This document shows, in pieces, positions 17,867 through 25,779 of a DNA stretch of 64,000 bases (its first letter is position 1; the number at the start of each line of letters is the position of its first letter). Source of the DNA: Roseomonas sp. (GTDB taxonomy: Bacteria > Pseudomonadota > Alphaproteobacteria > Acetobacterales > Acetobacteraceae); assembly GCA_020249435.1 (NCBI GenBank), contig JADCFQ010000014.1:1-64000 (forward strand). The letters are read 5' to 3'. A program made the translations under genes and the position numbers. The notes under the pieces are model-generated. The model ran no database searches. It had not been told where the DNA came from and saw only the letters and a program-made list of their open reading frames with translations.

Positions 17867-19546
17867 ATGACCAAGACCGTCGGCTACATGCTGGCCGAAA
17901 GCCTCGCGGCGCATGACATTGACATTATCTATTGCGTGCCGGGGGAAAGCTATCTTGGCCTGACCGATGCGCTGAGCGAATTTCCTGGCATCAGGCTGGT
18001 GGTCTGCCGGCATGAAGGCGGTGCGGGCTTCATGGCGGCGGCCGATGGGCGCATGCGCAATGGCCGCGCTGGTGTTGCGCTGGTGTCGCGCGGGCCGGGC
18101 GCGACCAATGCCATGATCTCGCTTCATACCGCCTATCATGACGCAACGCCGATGGTGATCCTGATCGGCCATGTCGAGCGCAAGGATGTGGGCCGGCTTG
18201 CGTTGCAGGAACAGAATTATTCGCGGCTTTTGTCCGATGTGACCAAGGGTGTCTTTGAAGTCATTGAACCGATCCAGGCGAGCGAGACAATTGCGCGCGC
18301 CTTCCATTTGGCGGAATCCGGCACGCCTGGGCCGGTGGCGGTCATCCTGCCCGAGGATATTTTTGACGCCCCTGCCGAAGGCCCCGTGGTCAAGCCGCGC
18401 GCCATGCCGCTGGCTGGCCCGCGCGCCGAGGATTTGGATCAGCTTGCGGAAATGCTTGCCAATGCCGAACGCCCGCTGGTGCTGGTGGGGGGGGCGCTGG
18501 CGACCCATGGCGAAAACGCTGCCGCCGAATTGAACCGCCTGGCGGAAGCCTGGACCTTGCCAATCAGCCCAACCCATCGTCGCCCGCATTTGTTTGACGC
18601 CGAGCATCCGAATTACGGCGGCTATATGGGCATTCGCGTGCCCAAGCCGCTGATCGAGGAAATGAAAAAGGCCGATCTGATGATCTGCCTTGGCGAACGC
18701 ATGTCGGATTCGATCAGCCAATCCTATAGCTTCCCCGCCGCGCCCGAACCGCAGCTCACCATGGTGCAGGTCTGGCCGGATGCGAATGAAATCGGCCGCG
18801 TCTGGCGCGTGGATTTGCCGATTGCGGCTGATCCGCTCGCGGTCATTCGTGGCTTGCTCGCGCGCAATGCCCCGGAAGCGAGTGAGGCGCGCAAGCGTTG
18901 GGTGTCGGGCCTGAATGCCATTCACCGCAAGCTGCTGGCCCCCGAATGGGACAAGATGGAAGATGGCGTGAATTTCGGCGCGGTCTGCGCCGCCGCTGCG
19001 CGGCATGTGCCGCGTGATGCGGCGATTACGTCAGATGCCGGAAATTTTTCATCCTTCCTGCATCGCTATTTCCCCTTCCGGCAGACGCAATGCTTCCTGG
19101 CTTCCGTTGTCGGTGCCATGGGGGCTGCGGTGCCGATGGCGGTTGCCGCTGCCCTGCGGCGCAAGAATAAGCGCGCTGTCGCCTTTGTGGGTGATGGCGG
19201 CATTCTGATGACCGGCAATGAAATCGCGACCGCGGTGCGCGAAGGCGTGGCGCCGGTGATCATCCTTTCGGATAATTCCTGCTACGGCACCATCGGCATG
19301 CATCATGAAGGTCGCTATCCGGGCCGCGCCTATGATGCCGCGATCCGGCTTGCCAATCCGGATTTCGTCGCCTGGGCCAAGGCCTTTGGTGCGGCGGCGG
19401 TTTCCATTGAAACGGAAGATCAAATCGAAGGCGCGCTTGCGGAAGCTTTCGCGATTACGGATCGCCCGGTGCTGGTGCATGTGAAATCATCGGCCATGCA
19501 GGCTTCCGCCTGGCGCAAAAGGACCATGCCTTTGCCGGCTGCTTGA
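17867..19546 (+). CDS. Thiamine-diphosphate-dependent enzyme (acetolactate synthase-like)
   Basis: ThDP enzyme of 559 residues with the three-domain acetohydroxyacid synthase/decarboxylase build: PYR domain with catalytic glutamate E50 (CRHEGGAGFMA), central domain, and PP domain with the GDG (442-444) to N470 ThDP-Mg motif. It would decarboxylate a 2-oxoacid or join two of them. The place in an operon with a hydroxyacid dehydrogenase and three uptake proteins argues for a catabolic decarboxylase or ligase (glyoxylate carboligase-like) and not for branched-chain synthesis; no small regulatory subunit follows. Substrate unknown. Confidence 0.87.
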   Translation: MTKTVGYMLAESLAAHDIDIIYCVPGESYLGLTDALSEFPGIRLVVCRHEGGAGFMAAADGRMRNGRAGVALVSRGPGATNAMISLHTAYHDATPMVILIGHVERKDVGRLALQEQNYSRLLSDVTKGVFEVIEPIQASETIARAFHLAESGTPGPVAVILPEDIFDAPAEGPVVKPRAMPLAGPRAEDLDQLAEMLANAERPLVLVGGALATHGENAAAELNRLAEAWTLPISPTHRRPHLFDAEHPNYGGYMGIRVPKPLIEEMKKADLMICLGERMSDSISQSYSFPAAPEPQLTMVQVWPDANEIGRVWRVDLPIAADPLAVIRGLLARNAPEASEARKRWVSGLNAIHRKLLAPEWDKMEDGVNFGAVCAAAARHVPRDAAITSDAGNFSSFLHRYFPFRQTQCFLASVVGAMGAAVPMAVAAALRRKNKRAVAFVGDGGILMTGNEIATAVREGVAPVIILSDNSCYGTIGMHHEGRYPGRAYDAAIRLANPDFVAWAKAFGAAAVSIETEDQIEGALAEAFAITDRPVLVHVKSSAMQASAWRKRTMPLPAA

Positions 19547-19556
19547 GGCCGCCATA

Positions 19557-19588
19557 CTCGGGCCCGCGATGCAGCTTGCGGGCCCGAG
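19557..19588 (+). terminator. Strong hairpin after the ThDP operon
   Basis: Perfect 11-base stem CTCGGGCCCGC / GCGGGCCCGAG (19557-19567 and 19578-19588) with a ten-base loop, eleven bases after the ThDP-enzyme stop. There is no T-run directly after it; a T-rich tract starts about 30 bases later. It may end transcription or protect the 3' end. Confidence 0.6.
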
Positions 19589-19823
19589 AGATCTCGCATC
19601 AAGATGGAATTTCTGTAATTTTTTAGTATGGTTTTGTTTCGAATATTATTCGATTGCGCGTTTTGTTATCCCGCCCGCAATATCTGCACGATTTATGGGC
19701 AGATTTTCACTGCCAGGCGTTAAATGCTCGAAAAACATTCTCCGGTAAACTTCGTTTCGCAATAGGCTGATGGCGTTGGTCCTACATCATCAGTGCAACT
19801 CACTTGCGAAGGGAAAATTTCGG
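19589..19823 (+). promoter_or_regulatory. AT-rich upstream region of the TorF-type gene
   Basis: About 235 bases without a gene, clearly richer in A and T than the surroundings. It holds a 13-base palindrome CGAATATTATTCG (19640-19652), a possible promoter TTGCGC (19654-19659) and CAATAT (19678-19683) with 18-base spacing, and a small hairpin GGCAG/CTGCC (19698-19714). It probably carries the promoter and an operator for the outer-membrane protein gene that follows. Confidence 0.4.
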
Positions 19824-20561
19824 ATGATGAAGAAACTCATGGCGCTCGGTTTTGCGCTTGGCCTGGTTTCGACGCCTGCTTTGGCGCAAGTCGAATTGGG
19901 TAGCGGCTTTTCGGTCACCGGCTCTGCCGTTGGTCAGACCGACTATATGTTCCGCAACATCAGCCAGACGCGCAATCGCCCCGCCGCGCAGGGCAGCCTG
20001 GAACTGTCCCATGAAAGCGGCTTTTACGTCGGTGGCTTCGTCAGCAATGTCGCTTTCGTCGGCACCGATGCGCGCCAGGAAGTGGATGGGCTGGCAGGCT
20101 TTCGCTTTGAGCTAAGCGGCCTCAAGGTTGATATCGGCGGCGTCTATTACTCCTACCCCGGCTACACCGCACAGCCTGGCCAATATGACCTCGCCTTCGC
20201 TGAAGGTGTGATGAAGCTTTCTTATGAGATTGATGCCGTGACGCTGCTCGGCACCGCGGCCTATTCGCCGGATTTCTTTGGCAGCTCCGGCACGGGTGTT
20301 TGGCTTGAAGGCGGCTTTGATTGGAAGACGCCGGTGTTTGATGTGACGCTGTCGGGCCGGCTTGGTCATCAGTGGATCGAACGCAATAACCGCTTCGGTG
20401 CGCCGGATTACCTGGCCTATGGCATCTTCCTGCAACGCGACATTGCCGCAGGCTTTTCGGTCAGTGTTGGCTATTACGGCACCGATATCAGCCAGAAGGA
20501 ATGCCTTGATCTGAAAATCTGCGACAATCGCGTCATGGCAGGTCTGACCTGGAAATTCTGA
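19824..20561 (+). CDS. TorF-family putative outer-membrane porin
   Basis: Outer-membrane beta-barrel protein of 245 residues of the TIGR02001/Gcw_chp (TorF) type. It has a signal peptide ending ALAQ, the family pattern SVTGSAVGQTDYMFRNISQT at the mature N-terminus, alternating beta strands, an ISQ-ECLDLKICDNR pair of cysteines near the end, and a terminal phenylalanine expected for barrel insertion. Start ATG 19824 follows AAGGGA; an upstream ATG at 19770 adds 18 residues with no signal character. Single-gene unit between two terminator-like hairpins. Its solute is unknown. Confidence 0.85.
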   Translation: MMKKLMALGFALGLVSTPALAQVELGSGFSVTGSAVGQTDYMFRNISQTRNRPAAQGSLELSHESGFYVGGFVSNVAFVGTDARQEVDGLAGFRFELSGLKVDIGGVYYSYPGYTAQPGQYDLAFAEGVMKLSYEIDAVTLLGTAAYSPDFFGSSGTGVWLEGGFDWKTPVFDVTLSGRLGHQWIERNNRFGAPDYLAYGIFLQRDIAAGFSVSVGYYGTDISQKECLDLKICDNRVMAGLTWKF

Positions 20562-20573
20562 AGCGCCCAAAAG

Positions 20574-20607
20574 AACCCGCCCTGATCTTCGACCTGGGCG
20601 GGTTTTT
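20574..20607 (+). terminator. Rho-independent terminator
   Basis: Stem AACCCGCCC (20574-20582) pairs with GGGCGGGTT (20596-20604), 13-base loop, followed by T residues to 20607. It ends the TorF-type gene and may also serve the convergent monooxygenase gene. Confidence 0.85.
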
Positions 20608-20622
20608 CATGTCGTGAAGCCT

Positions 20623-22053
20623 TCACTCCGCCGCGATGCGGCTTGGGTCCAGCACCACTTGCGGAATGTCGTAGCTGCGCAAATCGCGATAAAGCCGCGG
20701 CAGATCGCCTTCAAACAGGCCGCGCGTCACCCCTGCGGCCAGGCGCGGTGCGGCCATGGTCATGGCATTGATGGAAGACCCCGCAGGCCCGAACGACATG
20801 GTGGTGCCGATGCCAAACAAATGGATATCGCGAATCCAGGGTGTCTCACCTTCCCGCTTTTCCACAAAGGCGTAATCCGGCGCCAGATAGGGGAATTCGC
20901 CAAGCCTTTCGCTCGCTTCTTCGGGCGGCGGTGTGTAACGATCCGCCCATAGCGCAATGTTGTTCGCGCAATCGCCAAGGGCCGGGATCAGCGCCGGGTC
21001 CATGCGCACACCCGTGCCGCAGATCGCATAATCGGCCCGGAAGGCGCCGCGCGCTGTCGCCAATTCCACGCGCCCATCCACAACCTGCGCCCCGGTCCAG
21101 GGCCGTCCGACATGCATGGTGAAATTGGGAAAGGCATTGACCCGCGCATAGGTATCCGCCGGAAAGCCCTCGCGCAGCCCCAGAATGTAGGACATGAAGC
21201 GCCAGCGCCATTCATCGGGCATTTCGAAGATATGGCGCATGAAGCCCGCAAAGGTCAGCCAGCGATAGGGCTGGATGATCATGGGATCGGCGCGGCGGCA
21301 GAAAAGATGCACCTCGGCCGCCCCGGCCTCCAGCGCCATGGCCGCATTGTCAAAGGCCGAGGCCCCCGCGCCCAGCACCGCCACCACGCTTCCCTTCAAC
21401 GCCGCGAAGTCAATCGCATCCGCGCTATGCGCGCGCATCTCCGCCGGCAAGGCGCGCAGGAAATCGGGCATCCACCATTCGCCGACGCCTTCCTGCCCGG
21501 TCGCCAGCACGACCTTTCGCGCTAGATAAGGTCCGGCTGAGCTTTCCACCCGCAGACAGGGCAGCCCATCATCCGTGCGCGCGGGGGAAATGCGCCCAGC
21601 ATCCACCCCGTTTTGCACCGGCAAGGCGAGCACACGCCGCAGCCAATTCAAATAATCCTGCCAGGCCTCGCGCGGGATCATGCGCATGGCCGCGAAATGC
21701 GCCGCGCCGAATTGCGCCTCATGCCAGGCCTGATAGGTCAGTGAGGGTATGCCCAAATCCGGCCCATTCTGATCCTTCCAGGACCGCAAGGTCGGCATGC
21801 GGGCATAGGTGACCCAGGGGCCTTCCTTGCGCTCAGGCGCACGGTCCAGCAGCAGGATATTGCTCACCTTGTCACGCTTCAGCGCATGCGCCACCGCCAG
21901 GCCGCATTGTCCCGCACCGATGATCAGGCAATCCAGCACCGGCGCGCCGCCGCTGGTTTTCGCCTCAAGCCAGGCAGCGCGCGGATGGGCCACCATTTCC
22001 AGATCGCGGCTGATATCGGCTTCAAGCTCGGTCAGATTGCGCGGGGCCGGCAT
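20623..22053 (-). CDS. Flavin-containing monooxygenase-like FAD/NAD(P) oxidoreductase
   Basis: Two-dinucleotide-fold flavoprotein of 476 residues. The FAD loop GAGQCG is at 46-51 and a second Rossmann loop VLGAGASAFDNA lies near residue 225, as in Baeyer-Villiger and N-hydroxylating monooxygenases. A GPWVTYARMPTLRSWKD segment follows the first domain. ATG 22053 is chosen since AAAGGAG stands ten bases upstream; the open frame 69 bases longer has no binding site. It stands alone, divergent from the glycosyltransferase operon. Substrate unknown. Confidence 0.82.
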   Translation of the reverse strand: MPAPRNLTELEADISRDLEMVAHPRAAWLEAKTSGGAPVLDCLIIGAGQCGLAVAHALKRDKVSNILLLDRAPERKEGPWVTYARMPTLRSWKDQNGPDLGIPSLTYQAWHEAQFGAAHFAAMRMIPREAWQDYLNWLRRVLALPVQNGVDAGRISPARTDDGLPCLRVESSAGPYLARKVVLATGQEGVGEWWMPDFLRALPAEMRAHSADAIDFAALKGSVVAVLGAGASAFDNAAMALEAGAAEVHLFCRRADPMIIQPYRWLTFAGFMRHIFEMPDEWRWRFMSYILGLREGFPADTYARVNAFPNFTMHVGRPWTGAQVVDGRVELATARGAFRADYAICGTGVRMDPALIPALGDCANNIALWADRYTPPPEEASERLGEFPYLAPDYAFVEKREGETPWIRDIHLFGIGTTMSFGPAGSSINAMTMAAPRLAAGVTRGLFEGDLPRLYRDLRSYDIPQVVLDPSRIAAE

Positions 22054-22166
22054 GCGGTAAGGCTCCTTTCGTTCAGGGTGAAGCATCCAGGATTTCGGCC
22101 CAGGATGCAAAACCACGGCCAAGCCCCATGTGAAGCCTGTGAGGGGCCATGTTTTCGCCCCATCTC

Positions 22167-22180
22167 GGCTGTTAACAGCC
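22167..22180. promoter_or_regulatory. 14-bp perfect palindrome upstream of glycosyltransferase operon
   Basis: GGCTGTTAACAGCC is fully symmetric without a loop, so it looks like an operator and not a terminator. It lies 31 bases before the TTG start of the glycosyltransferase and 114 bases before the divergent monooxygenase start. No regulator is known for it. Confidence 0.35.
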
Positions 22181-22210
22181 CTGTCGTGAACCGCTTTTGA
22201 GGCACTGCCT

Positions 22211-23164
22211 TTGTCCCAGGACCCGCCCGCGCTTTCGATCGTCGTGCCCGCTTACAATGAGCAGGAAGTGCTGCCCCAATTCCATGCGCGGTTGGCAGCG
22301 GCGCTGGCCGGCATCGGCCTTTCCTGGGAAGTGGTTTATGTGAATGACGGGTCGAAGGATGGCACGCTTGCCGTCATGCTCGGCCTTCAGGCGCAGGATC
22401 AGCGCGCCTCGGTGCTCAATCTCAGCCGCAATTTCGGCAAGGAGATTGCGCTGACCGCCGGGCTGGATCACGCCCGCGCCACTGAGGCGGTGGTGGTGAT
22501 AGACGCCGATCTGCAAGACCCGCCGGAGGTGATCCCGGATTTGATCGCCGCTTGGCGCCAGGGCTTTGATATCGCCTATGCGCAGCGCAATACGCGGGCC
22601 GGTGAAACCTGGCTGAAAAAGGCGACCGCAGCAGCGTTTTATCGGCTGATGCAGCGCATCAGCGGCAAGGTGCATCTGCCGCCCGATACCGGCGATTTTC
22701 GGCTGATGAGCCGCCGCGCTTTGGATGCGCTGCTGAAGCTCCGCGAACAGCATCGCTTCATGAAGGGGCTGTTTGCCTGGATCGGCTTTCCCGCCATTGC
22801 CGTGCGGTATGATCGCGCGCCACGCGCTGCCGGCACCACGAAATGGAATTACTGGAAGCTGTGGAATTTCTCGCTGGAGGGCATCACTTCCTTCACCGTC
22901 GCACCACTGAAAATCGCGACCTATATCGGGCTGATCACGGCGATCGGCGCCTTGCTGTATTTGGCGCAGTTGATCTTCCGCACCATTTTCTTTGGCAATC
23001 CTGTCGCCGGCTATCCAAGCCTGCTGGCCGTGACACTGTTCCTGGGCGGCGTGCAGATGATGATGCTTGGCATCATTGGCGAATATCTCGGGCGCATCTT
23101 CAACGAAACCAAGGGACGGCCGCTTTACCTGGTGGAACGCTATCTGCCGGGCGATAAGGCGTGA
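22211..23164 (+). CDS. Family 2 glycosyltransferase, polyprenyl-phosphate type (GtrB/ArnC-like)
   Basis: Membrane-bound GT2 enzyme of 317 residues. The catalytic domain starts SIVVPAYNEQE and carries the metal motif DAD at 98-100 in VIDADLQDPPE; two hydrophobic segments near residues 238-260 and 275-297 anchor it. This build makes polyprenyl-phosphate-sugar at the cytoplasmic face of the inner membrane. The start is TTG 22211 with GAGG upstream; no ATG is suitable. Its stop overlaps the GTG of the next membrane protein (GTGA), a pairing like GtrB with a GT-C transferase. Confidence 0.87.
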   Translation: MSQDPPALSIVVPAYNEQEVLPQFHARLAAALAGIGLSWEVVYVNDGSKDGTLAVMLGLQAQDQRASVLNLSRNFGKEIALTAGLDHARATEAVVVIDADLQDPPEVIPDLIAAWRQGFDIAYAQRNTRAGETWLKKATAAAFYRLMQRISGKVHLPPDTGDFRLMSRRALDALLKLREQHRFMKGLFAWIGFPAIAVRYDRAPRAAGTTKWNYWKLWNFSLEGITSFTVAPLKIATYIGLITAIGALLYLAQLIFRTIFFGNPVAGYPSLLAVTLFLGGVQMMMLGIIGEYLGRIFNETKGRPLYLVERYLPGDKA

Positions 23165-24798
23165 CGCGCAAGCCCTTGCATGTTTGGGCCGGGGCCGCGG
23201 CTTCGGTGCTGATGGCTTGGGCGGTCATCGCCTATGCTTTCGGGCTGCATATCCTGCCGCCCTGGAATACGGGCTGGATGTTGAGCGGCATGATCGGCCC
23301 CGACCCGGTGCAATATTGGCTGGGCTGGAGCTTCTTTCGCCGCGCGCCCTGGTCCTGGCCGCCGGGCCTCAACCCGCTTTGGGGGCTGGAGGTGAGTTCC
23401 TCCATCTATTACGCGGATGCGATCCCGCTGCTGGCGTTTTTCTTCAAGGCGATCAGCCCGGTGATCGAGGTTTCGCAATATTGGGGGCTTTGGATTTATG
23501 GCTGCGCTGCGCTGCAAGCTTTCATGGCGTGGCGCATCATTGGCCTGGCGACGGATGACCCCTTGGCGCGGGTCGCGGGTGCGGCCTTGTTCGTGCTGCA
23601 ACCGACCATGCTCGCGCGCATGGGTGGGCATTTCGCGCTTTCGGCGCATTTCCTGCTGCTGATGGGCTTGTGGCTTTGCCTGACGCAGAAAGCAAAGTCG
23701 CGCTGGCTGGCCTGGGCCGCCTTGCTGGTCGCGACCGCGCTCATCCATGCCTATCTGCTGCCGATGGTGGCCGCGCTTTGGACGGCGGATGTGCTAGCGC
23801 GCTGGCTGGCTGGCGCCAGGCGCAGCGGGCTTTTTGCTGAAGCCATCATCATCTTTGCCATGGTGGGTGCGGCACTTTGGGCGGGCGGCATGTTCATGCT
23901 GGGCGGAGGTTTTGGCGGGTCTTGGGGCGGTTATGGGCAGATGCAAATGGATTTGCTCGCCCCACTGGACCCCTCGCCCTGGGGCGCCTTCCTGCCAGAT
24001 TTGCCAGGGCCAAATCACCTCGAAGTCGGCCATTCCTATGCCGGGCTTGGCGCGCTTTTGCTGGTGCTGCTTGGGCTGATTGGCTGGGCGGTGAAGCCAG
24101 CCAAACCGGAAAGGCGCTTCTGGCCGCTGATCCTGGTGCTGCTGGCCATGGCGCTATTTGCCGTCTCGCCCAATGTCTCAGTCGCCGGCAGGAGCTTCAC
24201 GGTTTTTGAGCTGCCATCATGGATTCTCCGCTACGCGGATGCCTTGCGCGCATCTGAACGCTTCATCTGGCCGATCGGCTATGCGGCGCTGATCACCTCG
24301 GTCTTTCTGCTGATCCGCTGGCTTGGCGAGCGGCTTGCCGGCTTTGTGCTTGCGGGGCTTGTCGTCATCCAGGTGCTGGATATGCGCCCCGGCTTTGCCC
24401 GGCTGCATCACTTCTTCCCGCCTACTGCCGCCACTGTGCCCTTGCGCCTTTCCGATCCCTTTTGGGCCGAGGCCGCGCGGCATTACACCCGCATCCGCAT
24501 CATCCCATCCGGCAATCAGGCGCCCTGGTGGGAGGAGATCGCGGTCTATGCCGCCACCATGGGGCTGGAGACCGATGCGGTGTATCTGGCACGACTCGAC
24601 CCGAAGCGCGTGGCGGCGCTGAATGCCAAGCTGGCGCAGCAATTGGCCGAGGGCGAATTTGAGCCGCAAACCCTTTATGTTTTGGCCGATGAGGGCGCGC
24701 TCGCCCTGGCTGGCACCAGCCATCAGCCGGGCCGCGACCTGATTGGCGGTTTTAACGGGCTTTGGGTGCTGGCACCGGGTTGGCACGCCCGCAAGTAA
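23161..24798 (+). CDS. Multi-spanning membrane protein, DUF6311-like (possible GT-C glycosyltransferase)
   Basis: Polytopic protein of 545 residues with about ten or more hydrophobic segments and a soluble C-terminal part from about residue 400. The N-terminal loop with GPDPVQYWLGWSFFRRAPW and a later SSIYYADAIPLLAFF pattern match my memory of DUF6311 proteins. It probably transfers a sugar from a polyprenyl-phosphate carrier to a periplasmic glycan, the carrier being made by the overlapping upstream enzyme. The start is GTG 23161, overlapping the previous stop. Function is inferred from context. Confidence 0.7.
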   Translation: MTRKPLHVWAGAAASVLMAWAVIAYAFGLHILPPWNTGWMLSGMIGPDPVQYWLGWSFFRRAPWSWPPGLNPLWGLEVSSSIYYADAIPLLAFFFKAISPVIEVSQYWGLWIYGCAALQAFMAWRIIGLATDDPLARVAGAALFVLQPTMLARMGGHFALSAHFLLLMGLWLCLTQKAKSRWLAWAALLVATALIHAYLLPMVAALWTADVLARWLAGARRSGLFAEAIIIFAMVGAALWAGGMFMLGGGFGGSWGGYGQMQMDLLAPLDPSPWGAFLPDLPGPNHLEVGHSYAGLGALLLVLLGLIGWAVKPAKPERRFWPLILVLLAMALFAVSPNVSVAGRSFTVFELPSWILRYADALRASERFIWPIGYAALITSVFLLIRWLGERLAGFVLAGLVVIQVLDMRPGFARLHHFFPPTAATVPLRLSDPFWAEAARHYTRIRIIPSGNQAPWWEEIAVYAATMGLETDAVYLARLDPKRVAALNAKLAQQLAEGEFEPQTLYVLADEGALALAGTSHQPGRDLIGGFNGLWVLAPGWHARK

Positions 24799-25018
24799 AA
24801 TATCGCCCTACCAATAACTTATACCGCTTTTCTCACGCCCTCGCCGAACCCGATGCCAAGCGCCGCAAATTACGCCGCGCTTGCCACAATCTGGCCGCAA
24901 CCACGGCCCAAATCCGCCCCCGTTGAGGGCTCTAACGCTTCACCAATACCGGGAATCCGGTACCCCCCGTGAGAGGTTTCACCGCCTCTTTCTTTCAGGT
25001 TCGAAGGCTGAGGACACC
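24799..25018 (+). other. Intergenic region before the sugar transferase gene
   Basis: About 220 bases without a convincing gene; the open frame that runs back from the sugar transferase to 24881 has no signal of being translated. It should hold the promoter for the polysaccharide genes. I could not pick a reliable promoter or operator. Confidence 0.4.
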
Positions 25019-25705
25019 ATGTCCAGCGTACCCGTACAGACCATCCAGCAGCCCGCGACGCAGGCCATTGGCCTGGAGCGTGACCGCAAGTCGTTCTTCC
25101 CCATCGCCAAGCGCGCCCTGGATATCATCGGCGCTGGCCTTGGGCTGGTGTTGCTTTCCCCCTTCTTTCTGGTGGTGGCACTGCTCGTGCGCGCCGATGG
25201 CGGGCCGGCCTTTTTCGCGCATCAGCGCGTGGGGCGCGGCGGCAAGCTGTTCGGTTGCCTGAAGTTCCGCTCCATGGTGATTGATTCGCAAGCGCGCCTG
25301 GAAGCGCTGCTCGCGAATGATCCTGCGGCGCGCGCTGAATGGGAAGCCACCCGCAAGCTGAAGAACGACCCGCGCATTACGCGCATCGGGCGCTTCCTGC
25401 GTTCCACCAGCCTTGATGAATTGCCGCAGCTGATCAACGTGCTGCGCGGTGAAATGAGCCTGGTTGGCCCCCGCCCCGTGCAGGAAGCCGAGATTGATCG
25501 CTATTACGGTGCCTCTGCCGCGCATTACATGGCGGTGCGCCCTGGCATCACTGGCCTGTGGCAGGTGAGCGGGCGGAGCGAAACATCCTACGAATCCCGC
25601 GTGGCCTTGGATGTGTCCTATGTGTCGCGCCCTTCCATGCTGGCGGATCTTTCCATTCTGCTGCGCACGCCGGTTGCGGTATTGTCGCGCCGCGGCGCGC
25701 ATTGA
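25019..25705 (+). CDS. Undecaprenyl-phosphate sugar phosphotransferase (initiating)
   Basis: Bacterial sugar transferase of 228 residues that moves a sugar-1-phosphate onto undecaprenyl phosphate and so starts an exopolysaccharide or O-antigen unit. One N-terminal membrane helix (about residues 40-62) is followed by the cytosolic catalytic part with KFRSM, the DELPQL motif, MSLVGPRP and PGITGLWQVSGR. It is the short form lacking the large N-terminal membrane domain. ATG 25019 with GAGGACACC upstream is the natural start. The flippase follows 74 bases later. Confidence 0.92.
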   Translation: MSSVPVQTIQQPATQAIGLERDRKSFFPIAKRALDIIGAGLGLVLLSPFFLVVALLVRADGGPAFFAHQRVGRGGKLFGCLKFRSMVIDSQARLEALLANDPAARAEWEATRKLKNDPRITRIGRFLRSTSLDELPQLINVLRGEMSLVGPRPVQEAEIDRYYGASAAHYMAVRPGITGLWQVSGRSETSYESRVALDVSYVSRPSMLADLSILLRTPVAVLSRRGAH

Positions 25706-25779
25706 AGGCAAAGGCGCGCGGCCAAGCTGCCGCGCCCTTCCTGTAAATTCCAGCGCGCAGCCGGCTGAAGGATCTGCCA

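Noticed and set aside
17783-19006. 407-codon minus-strand open frame
   Set aside because: Shadow of the ThDP enzyme gene, which has full catalytic motifs.
17867-19546. Annotation as biosynthetic acetolactate synthase (ilvB)
   Set aside because: No ilvN or other branched-chain gene follows and the operon context is catabolic.
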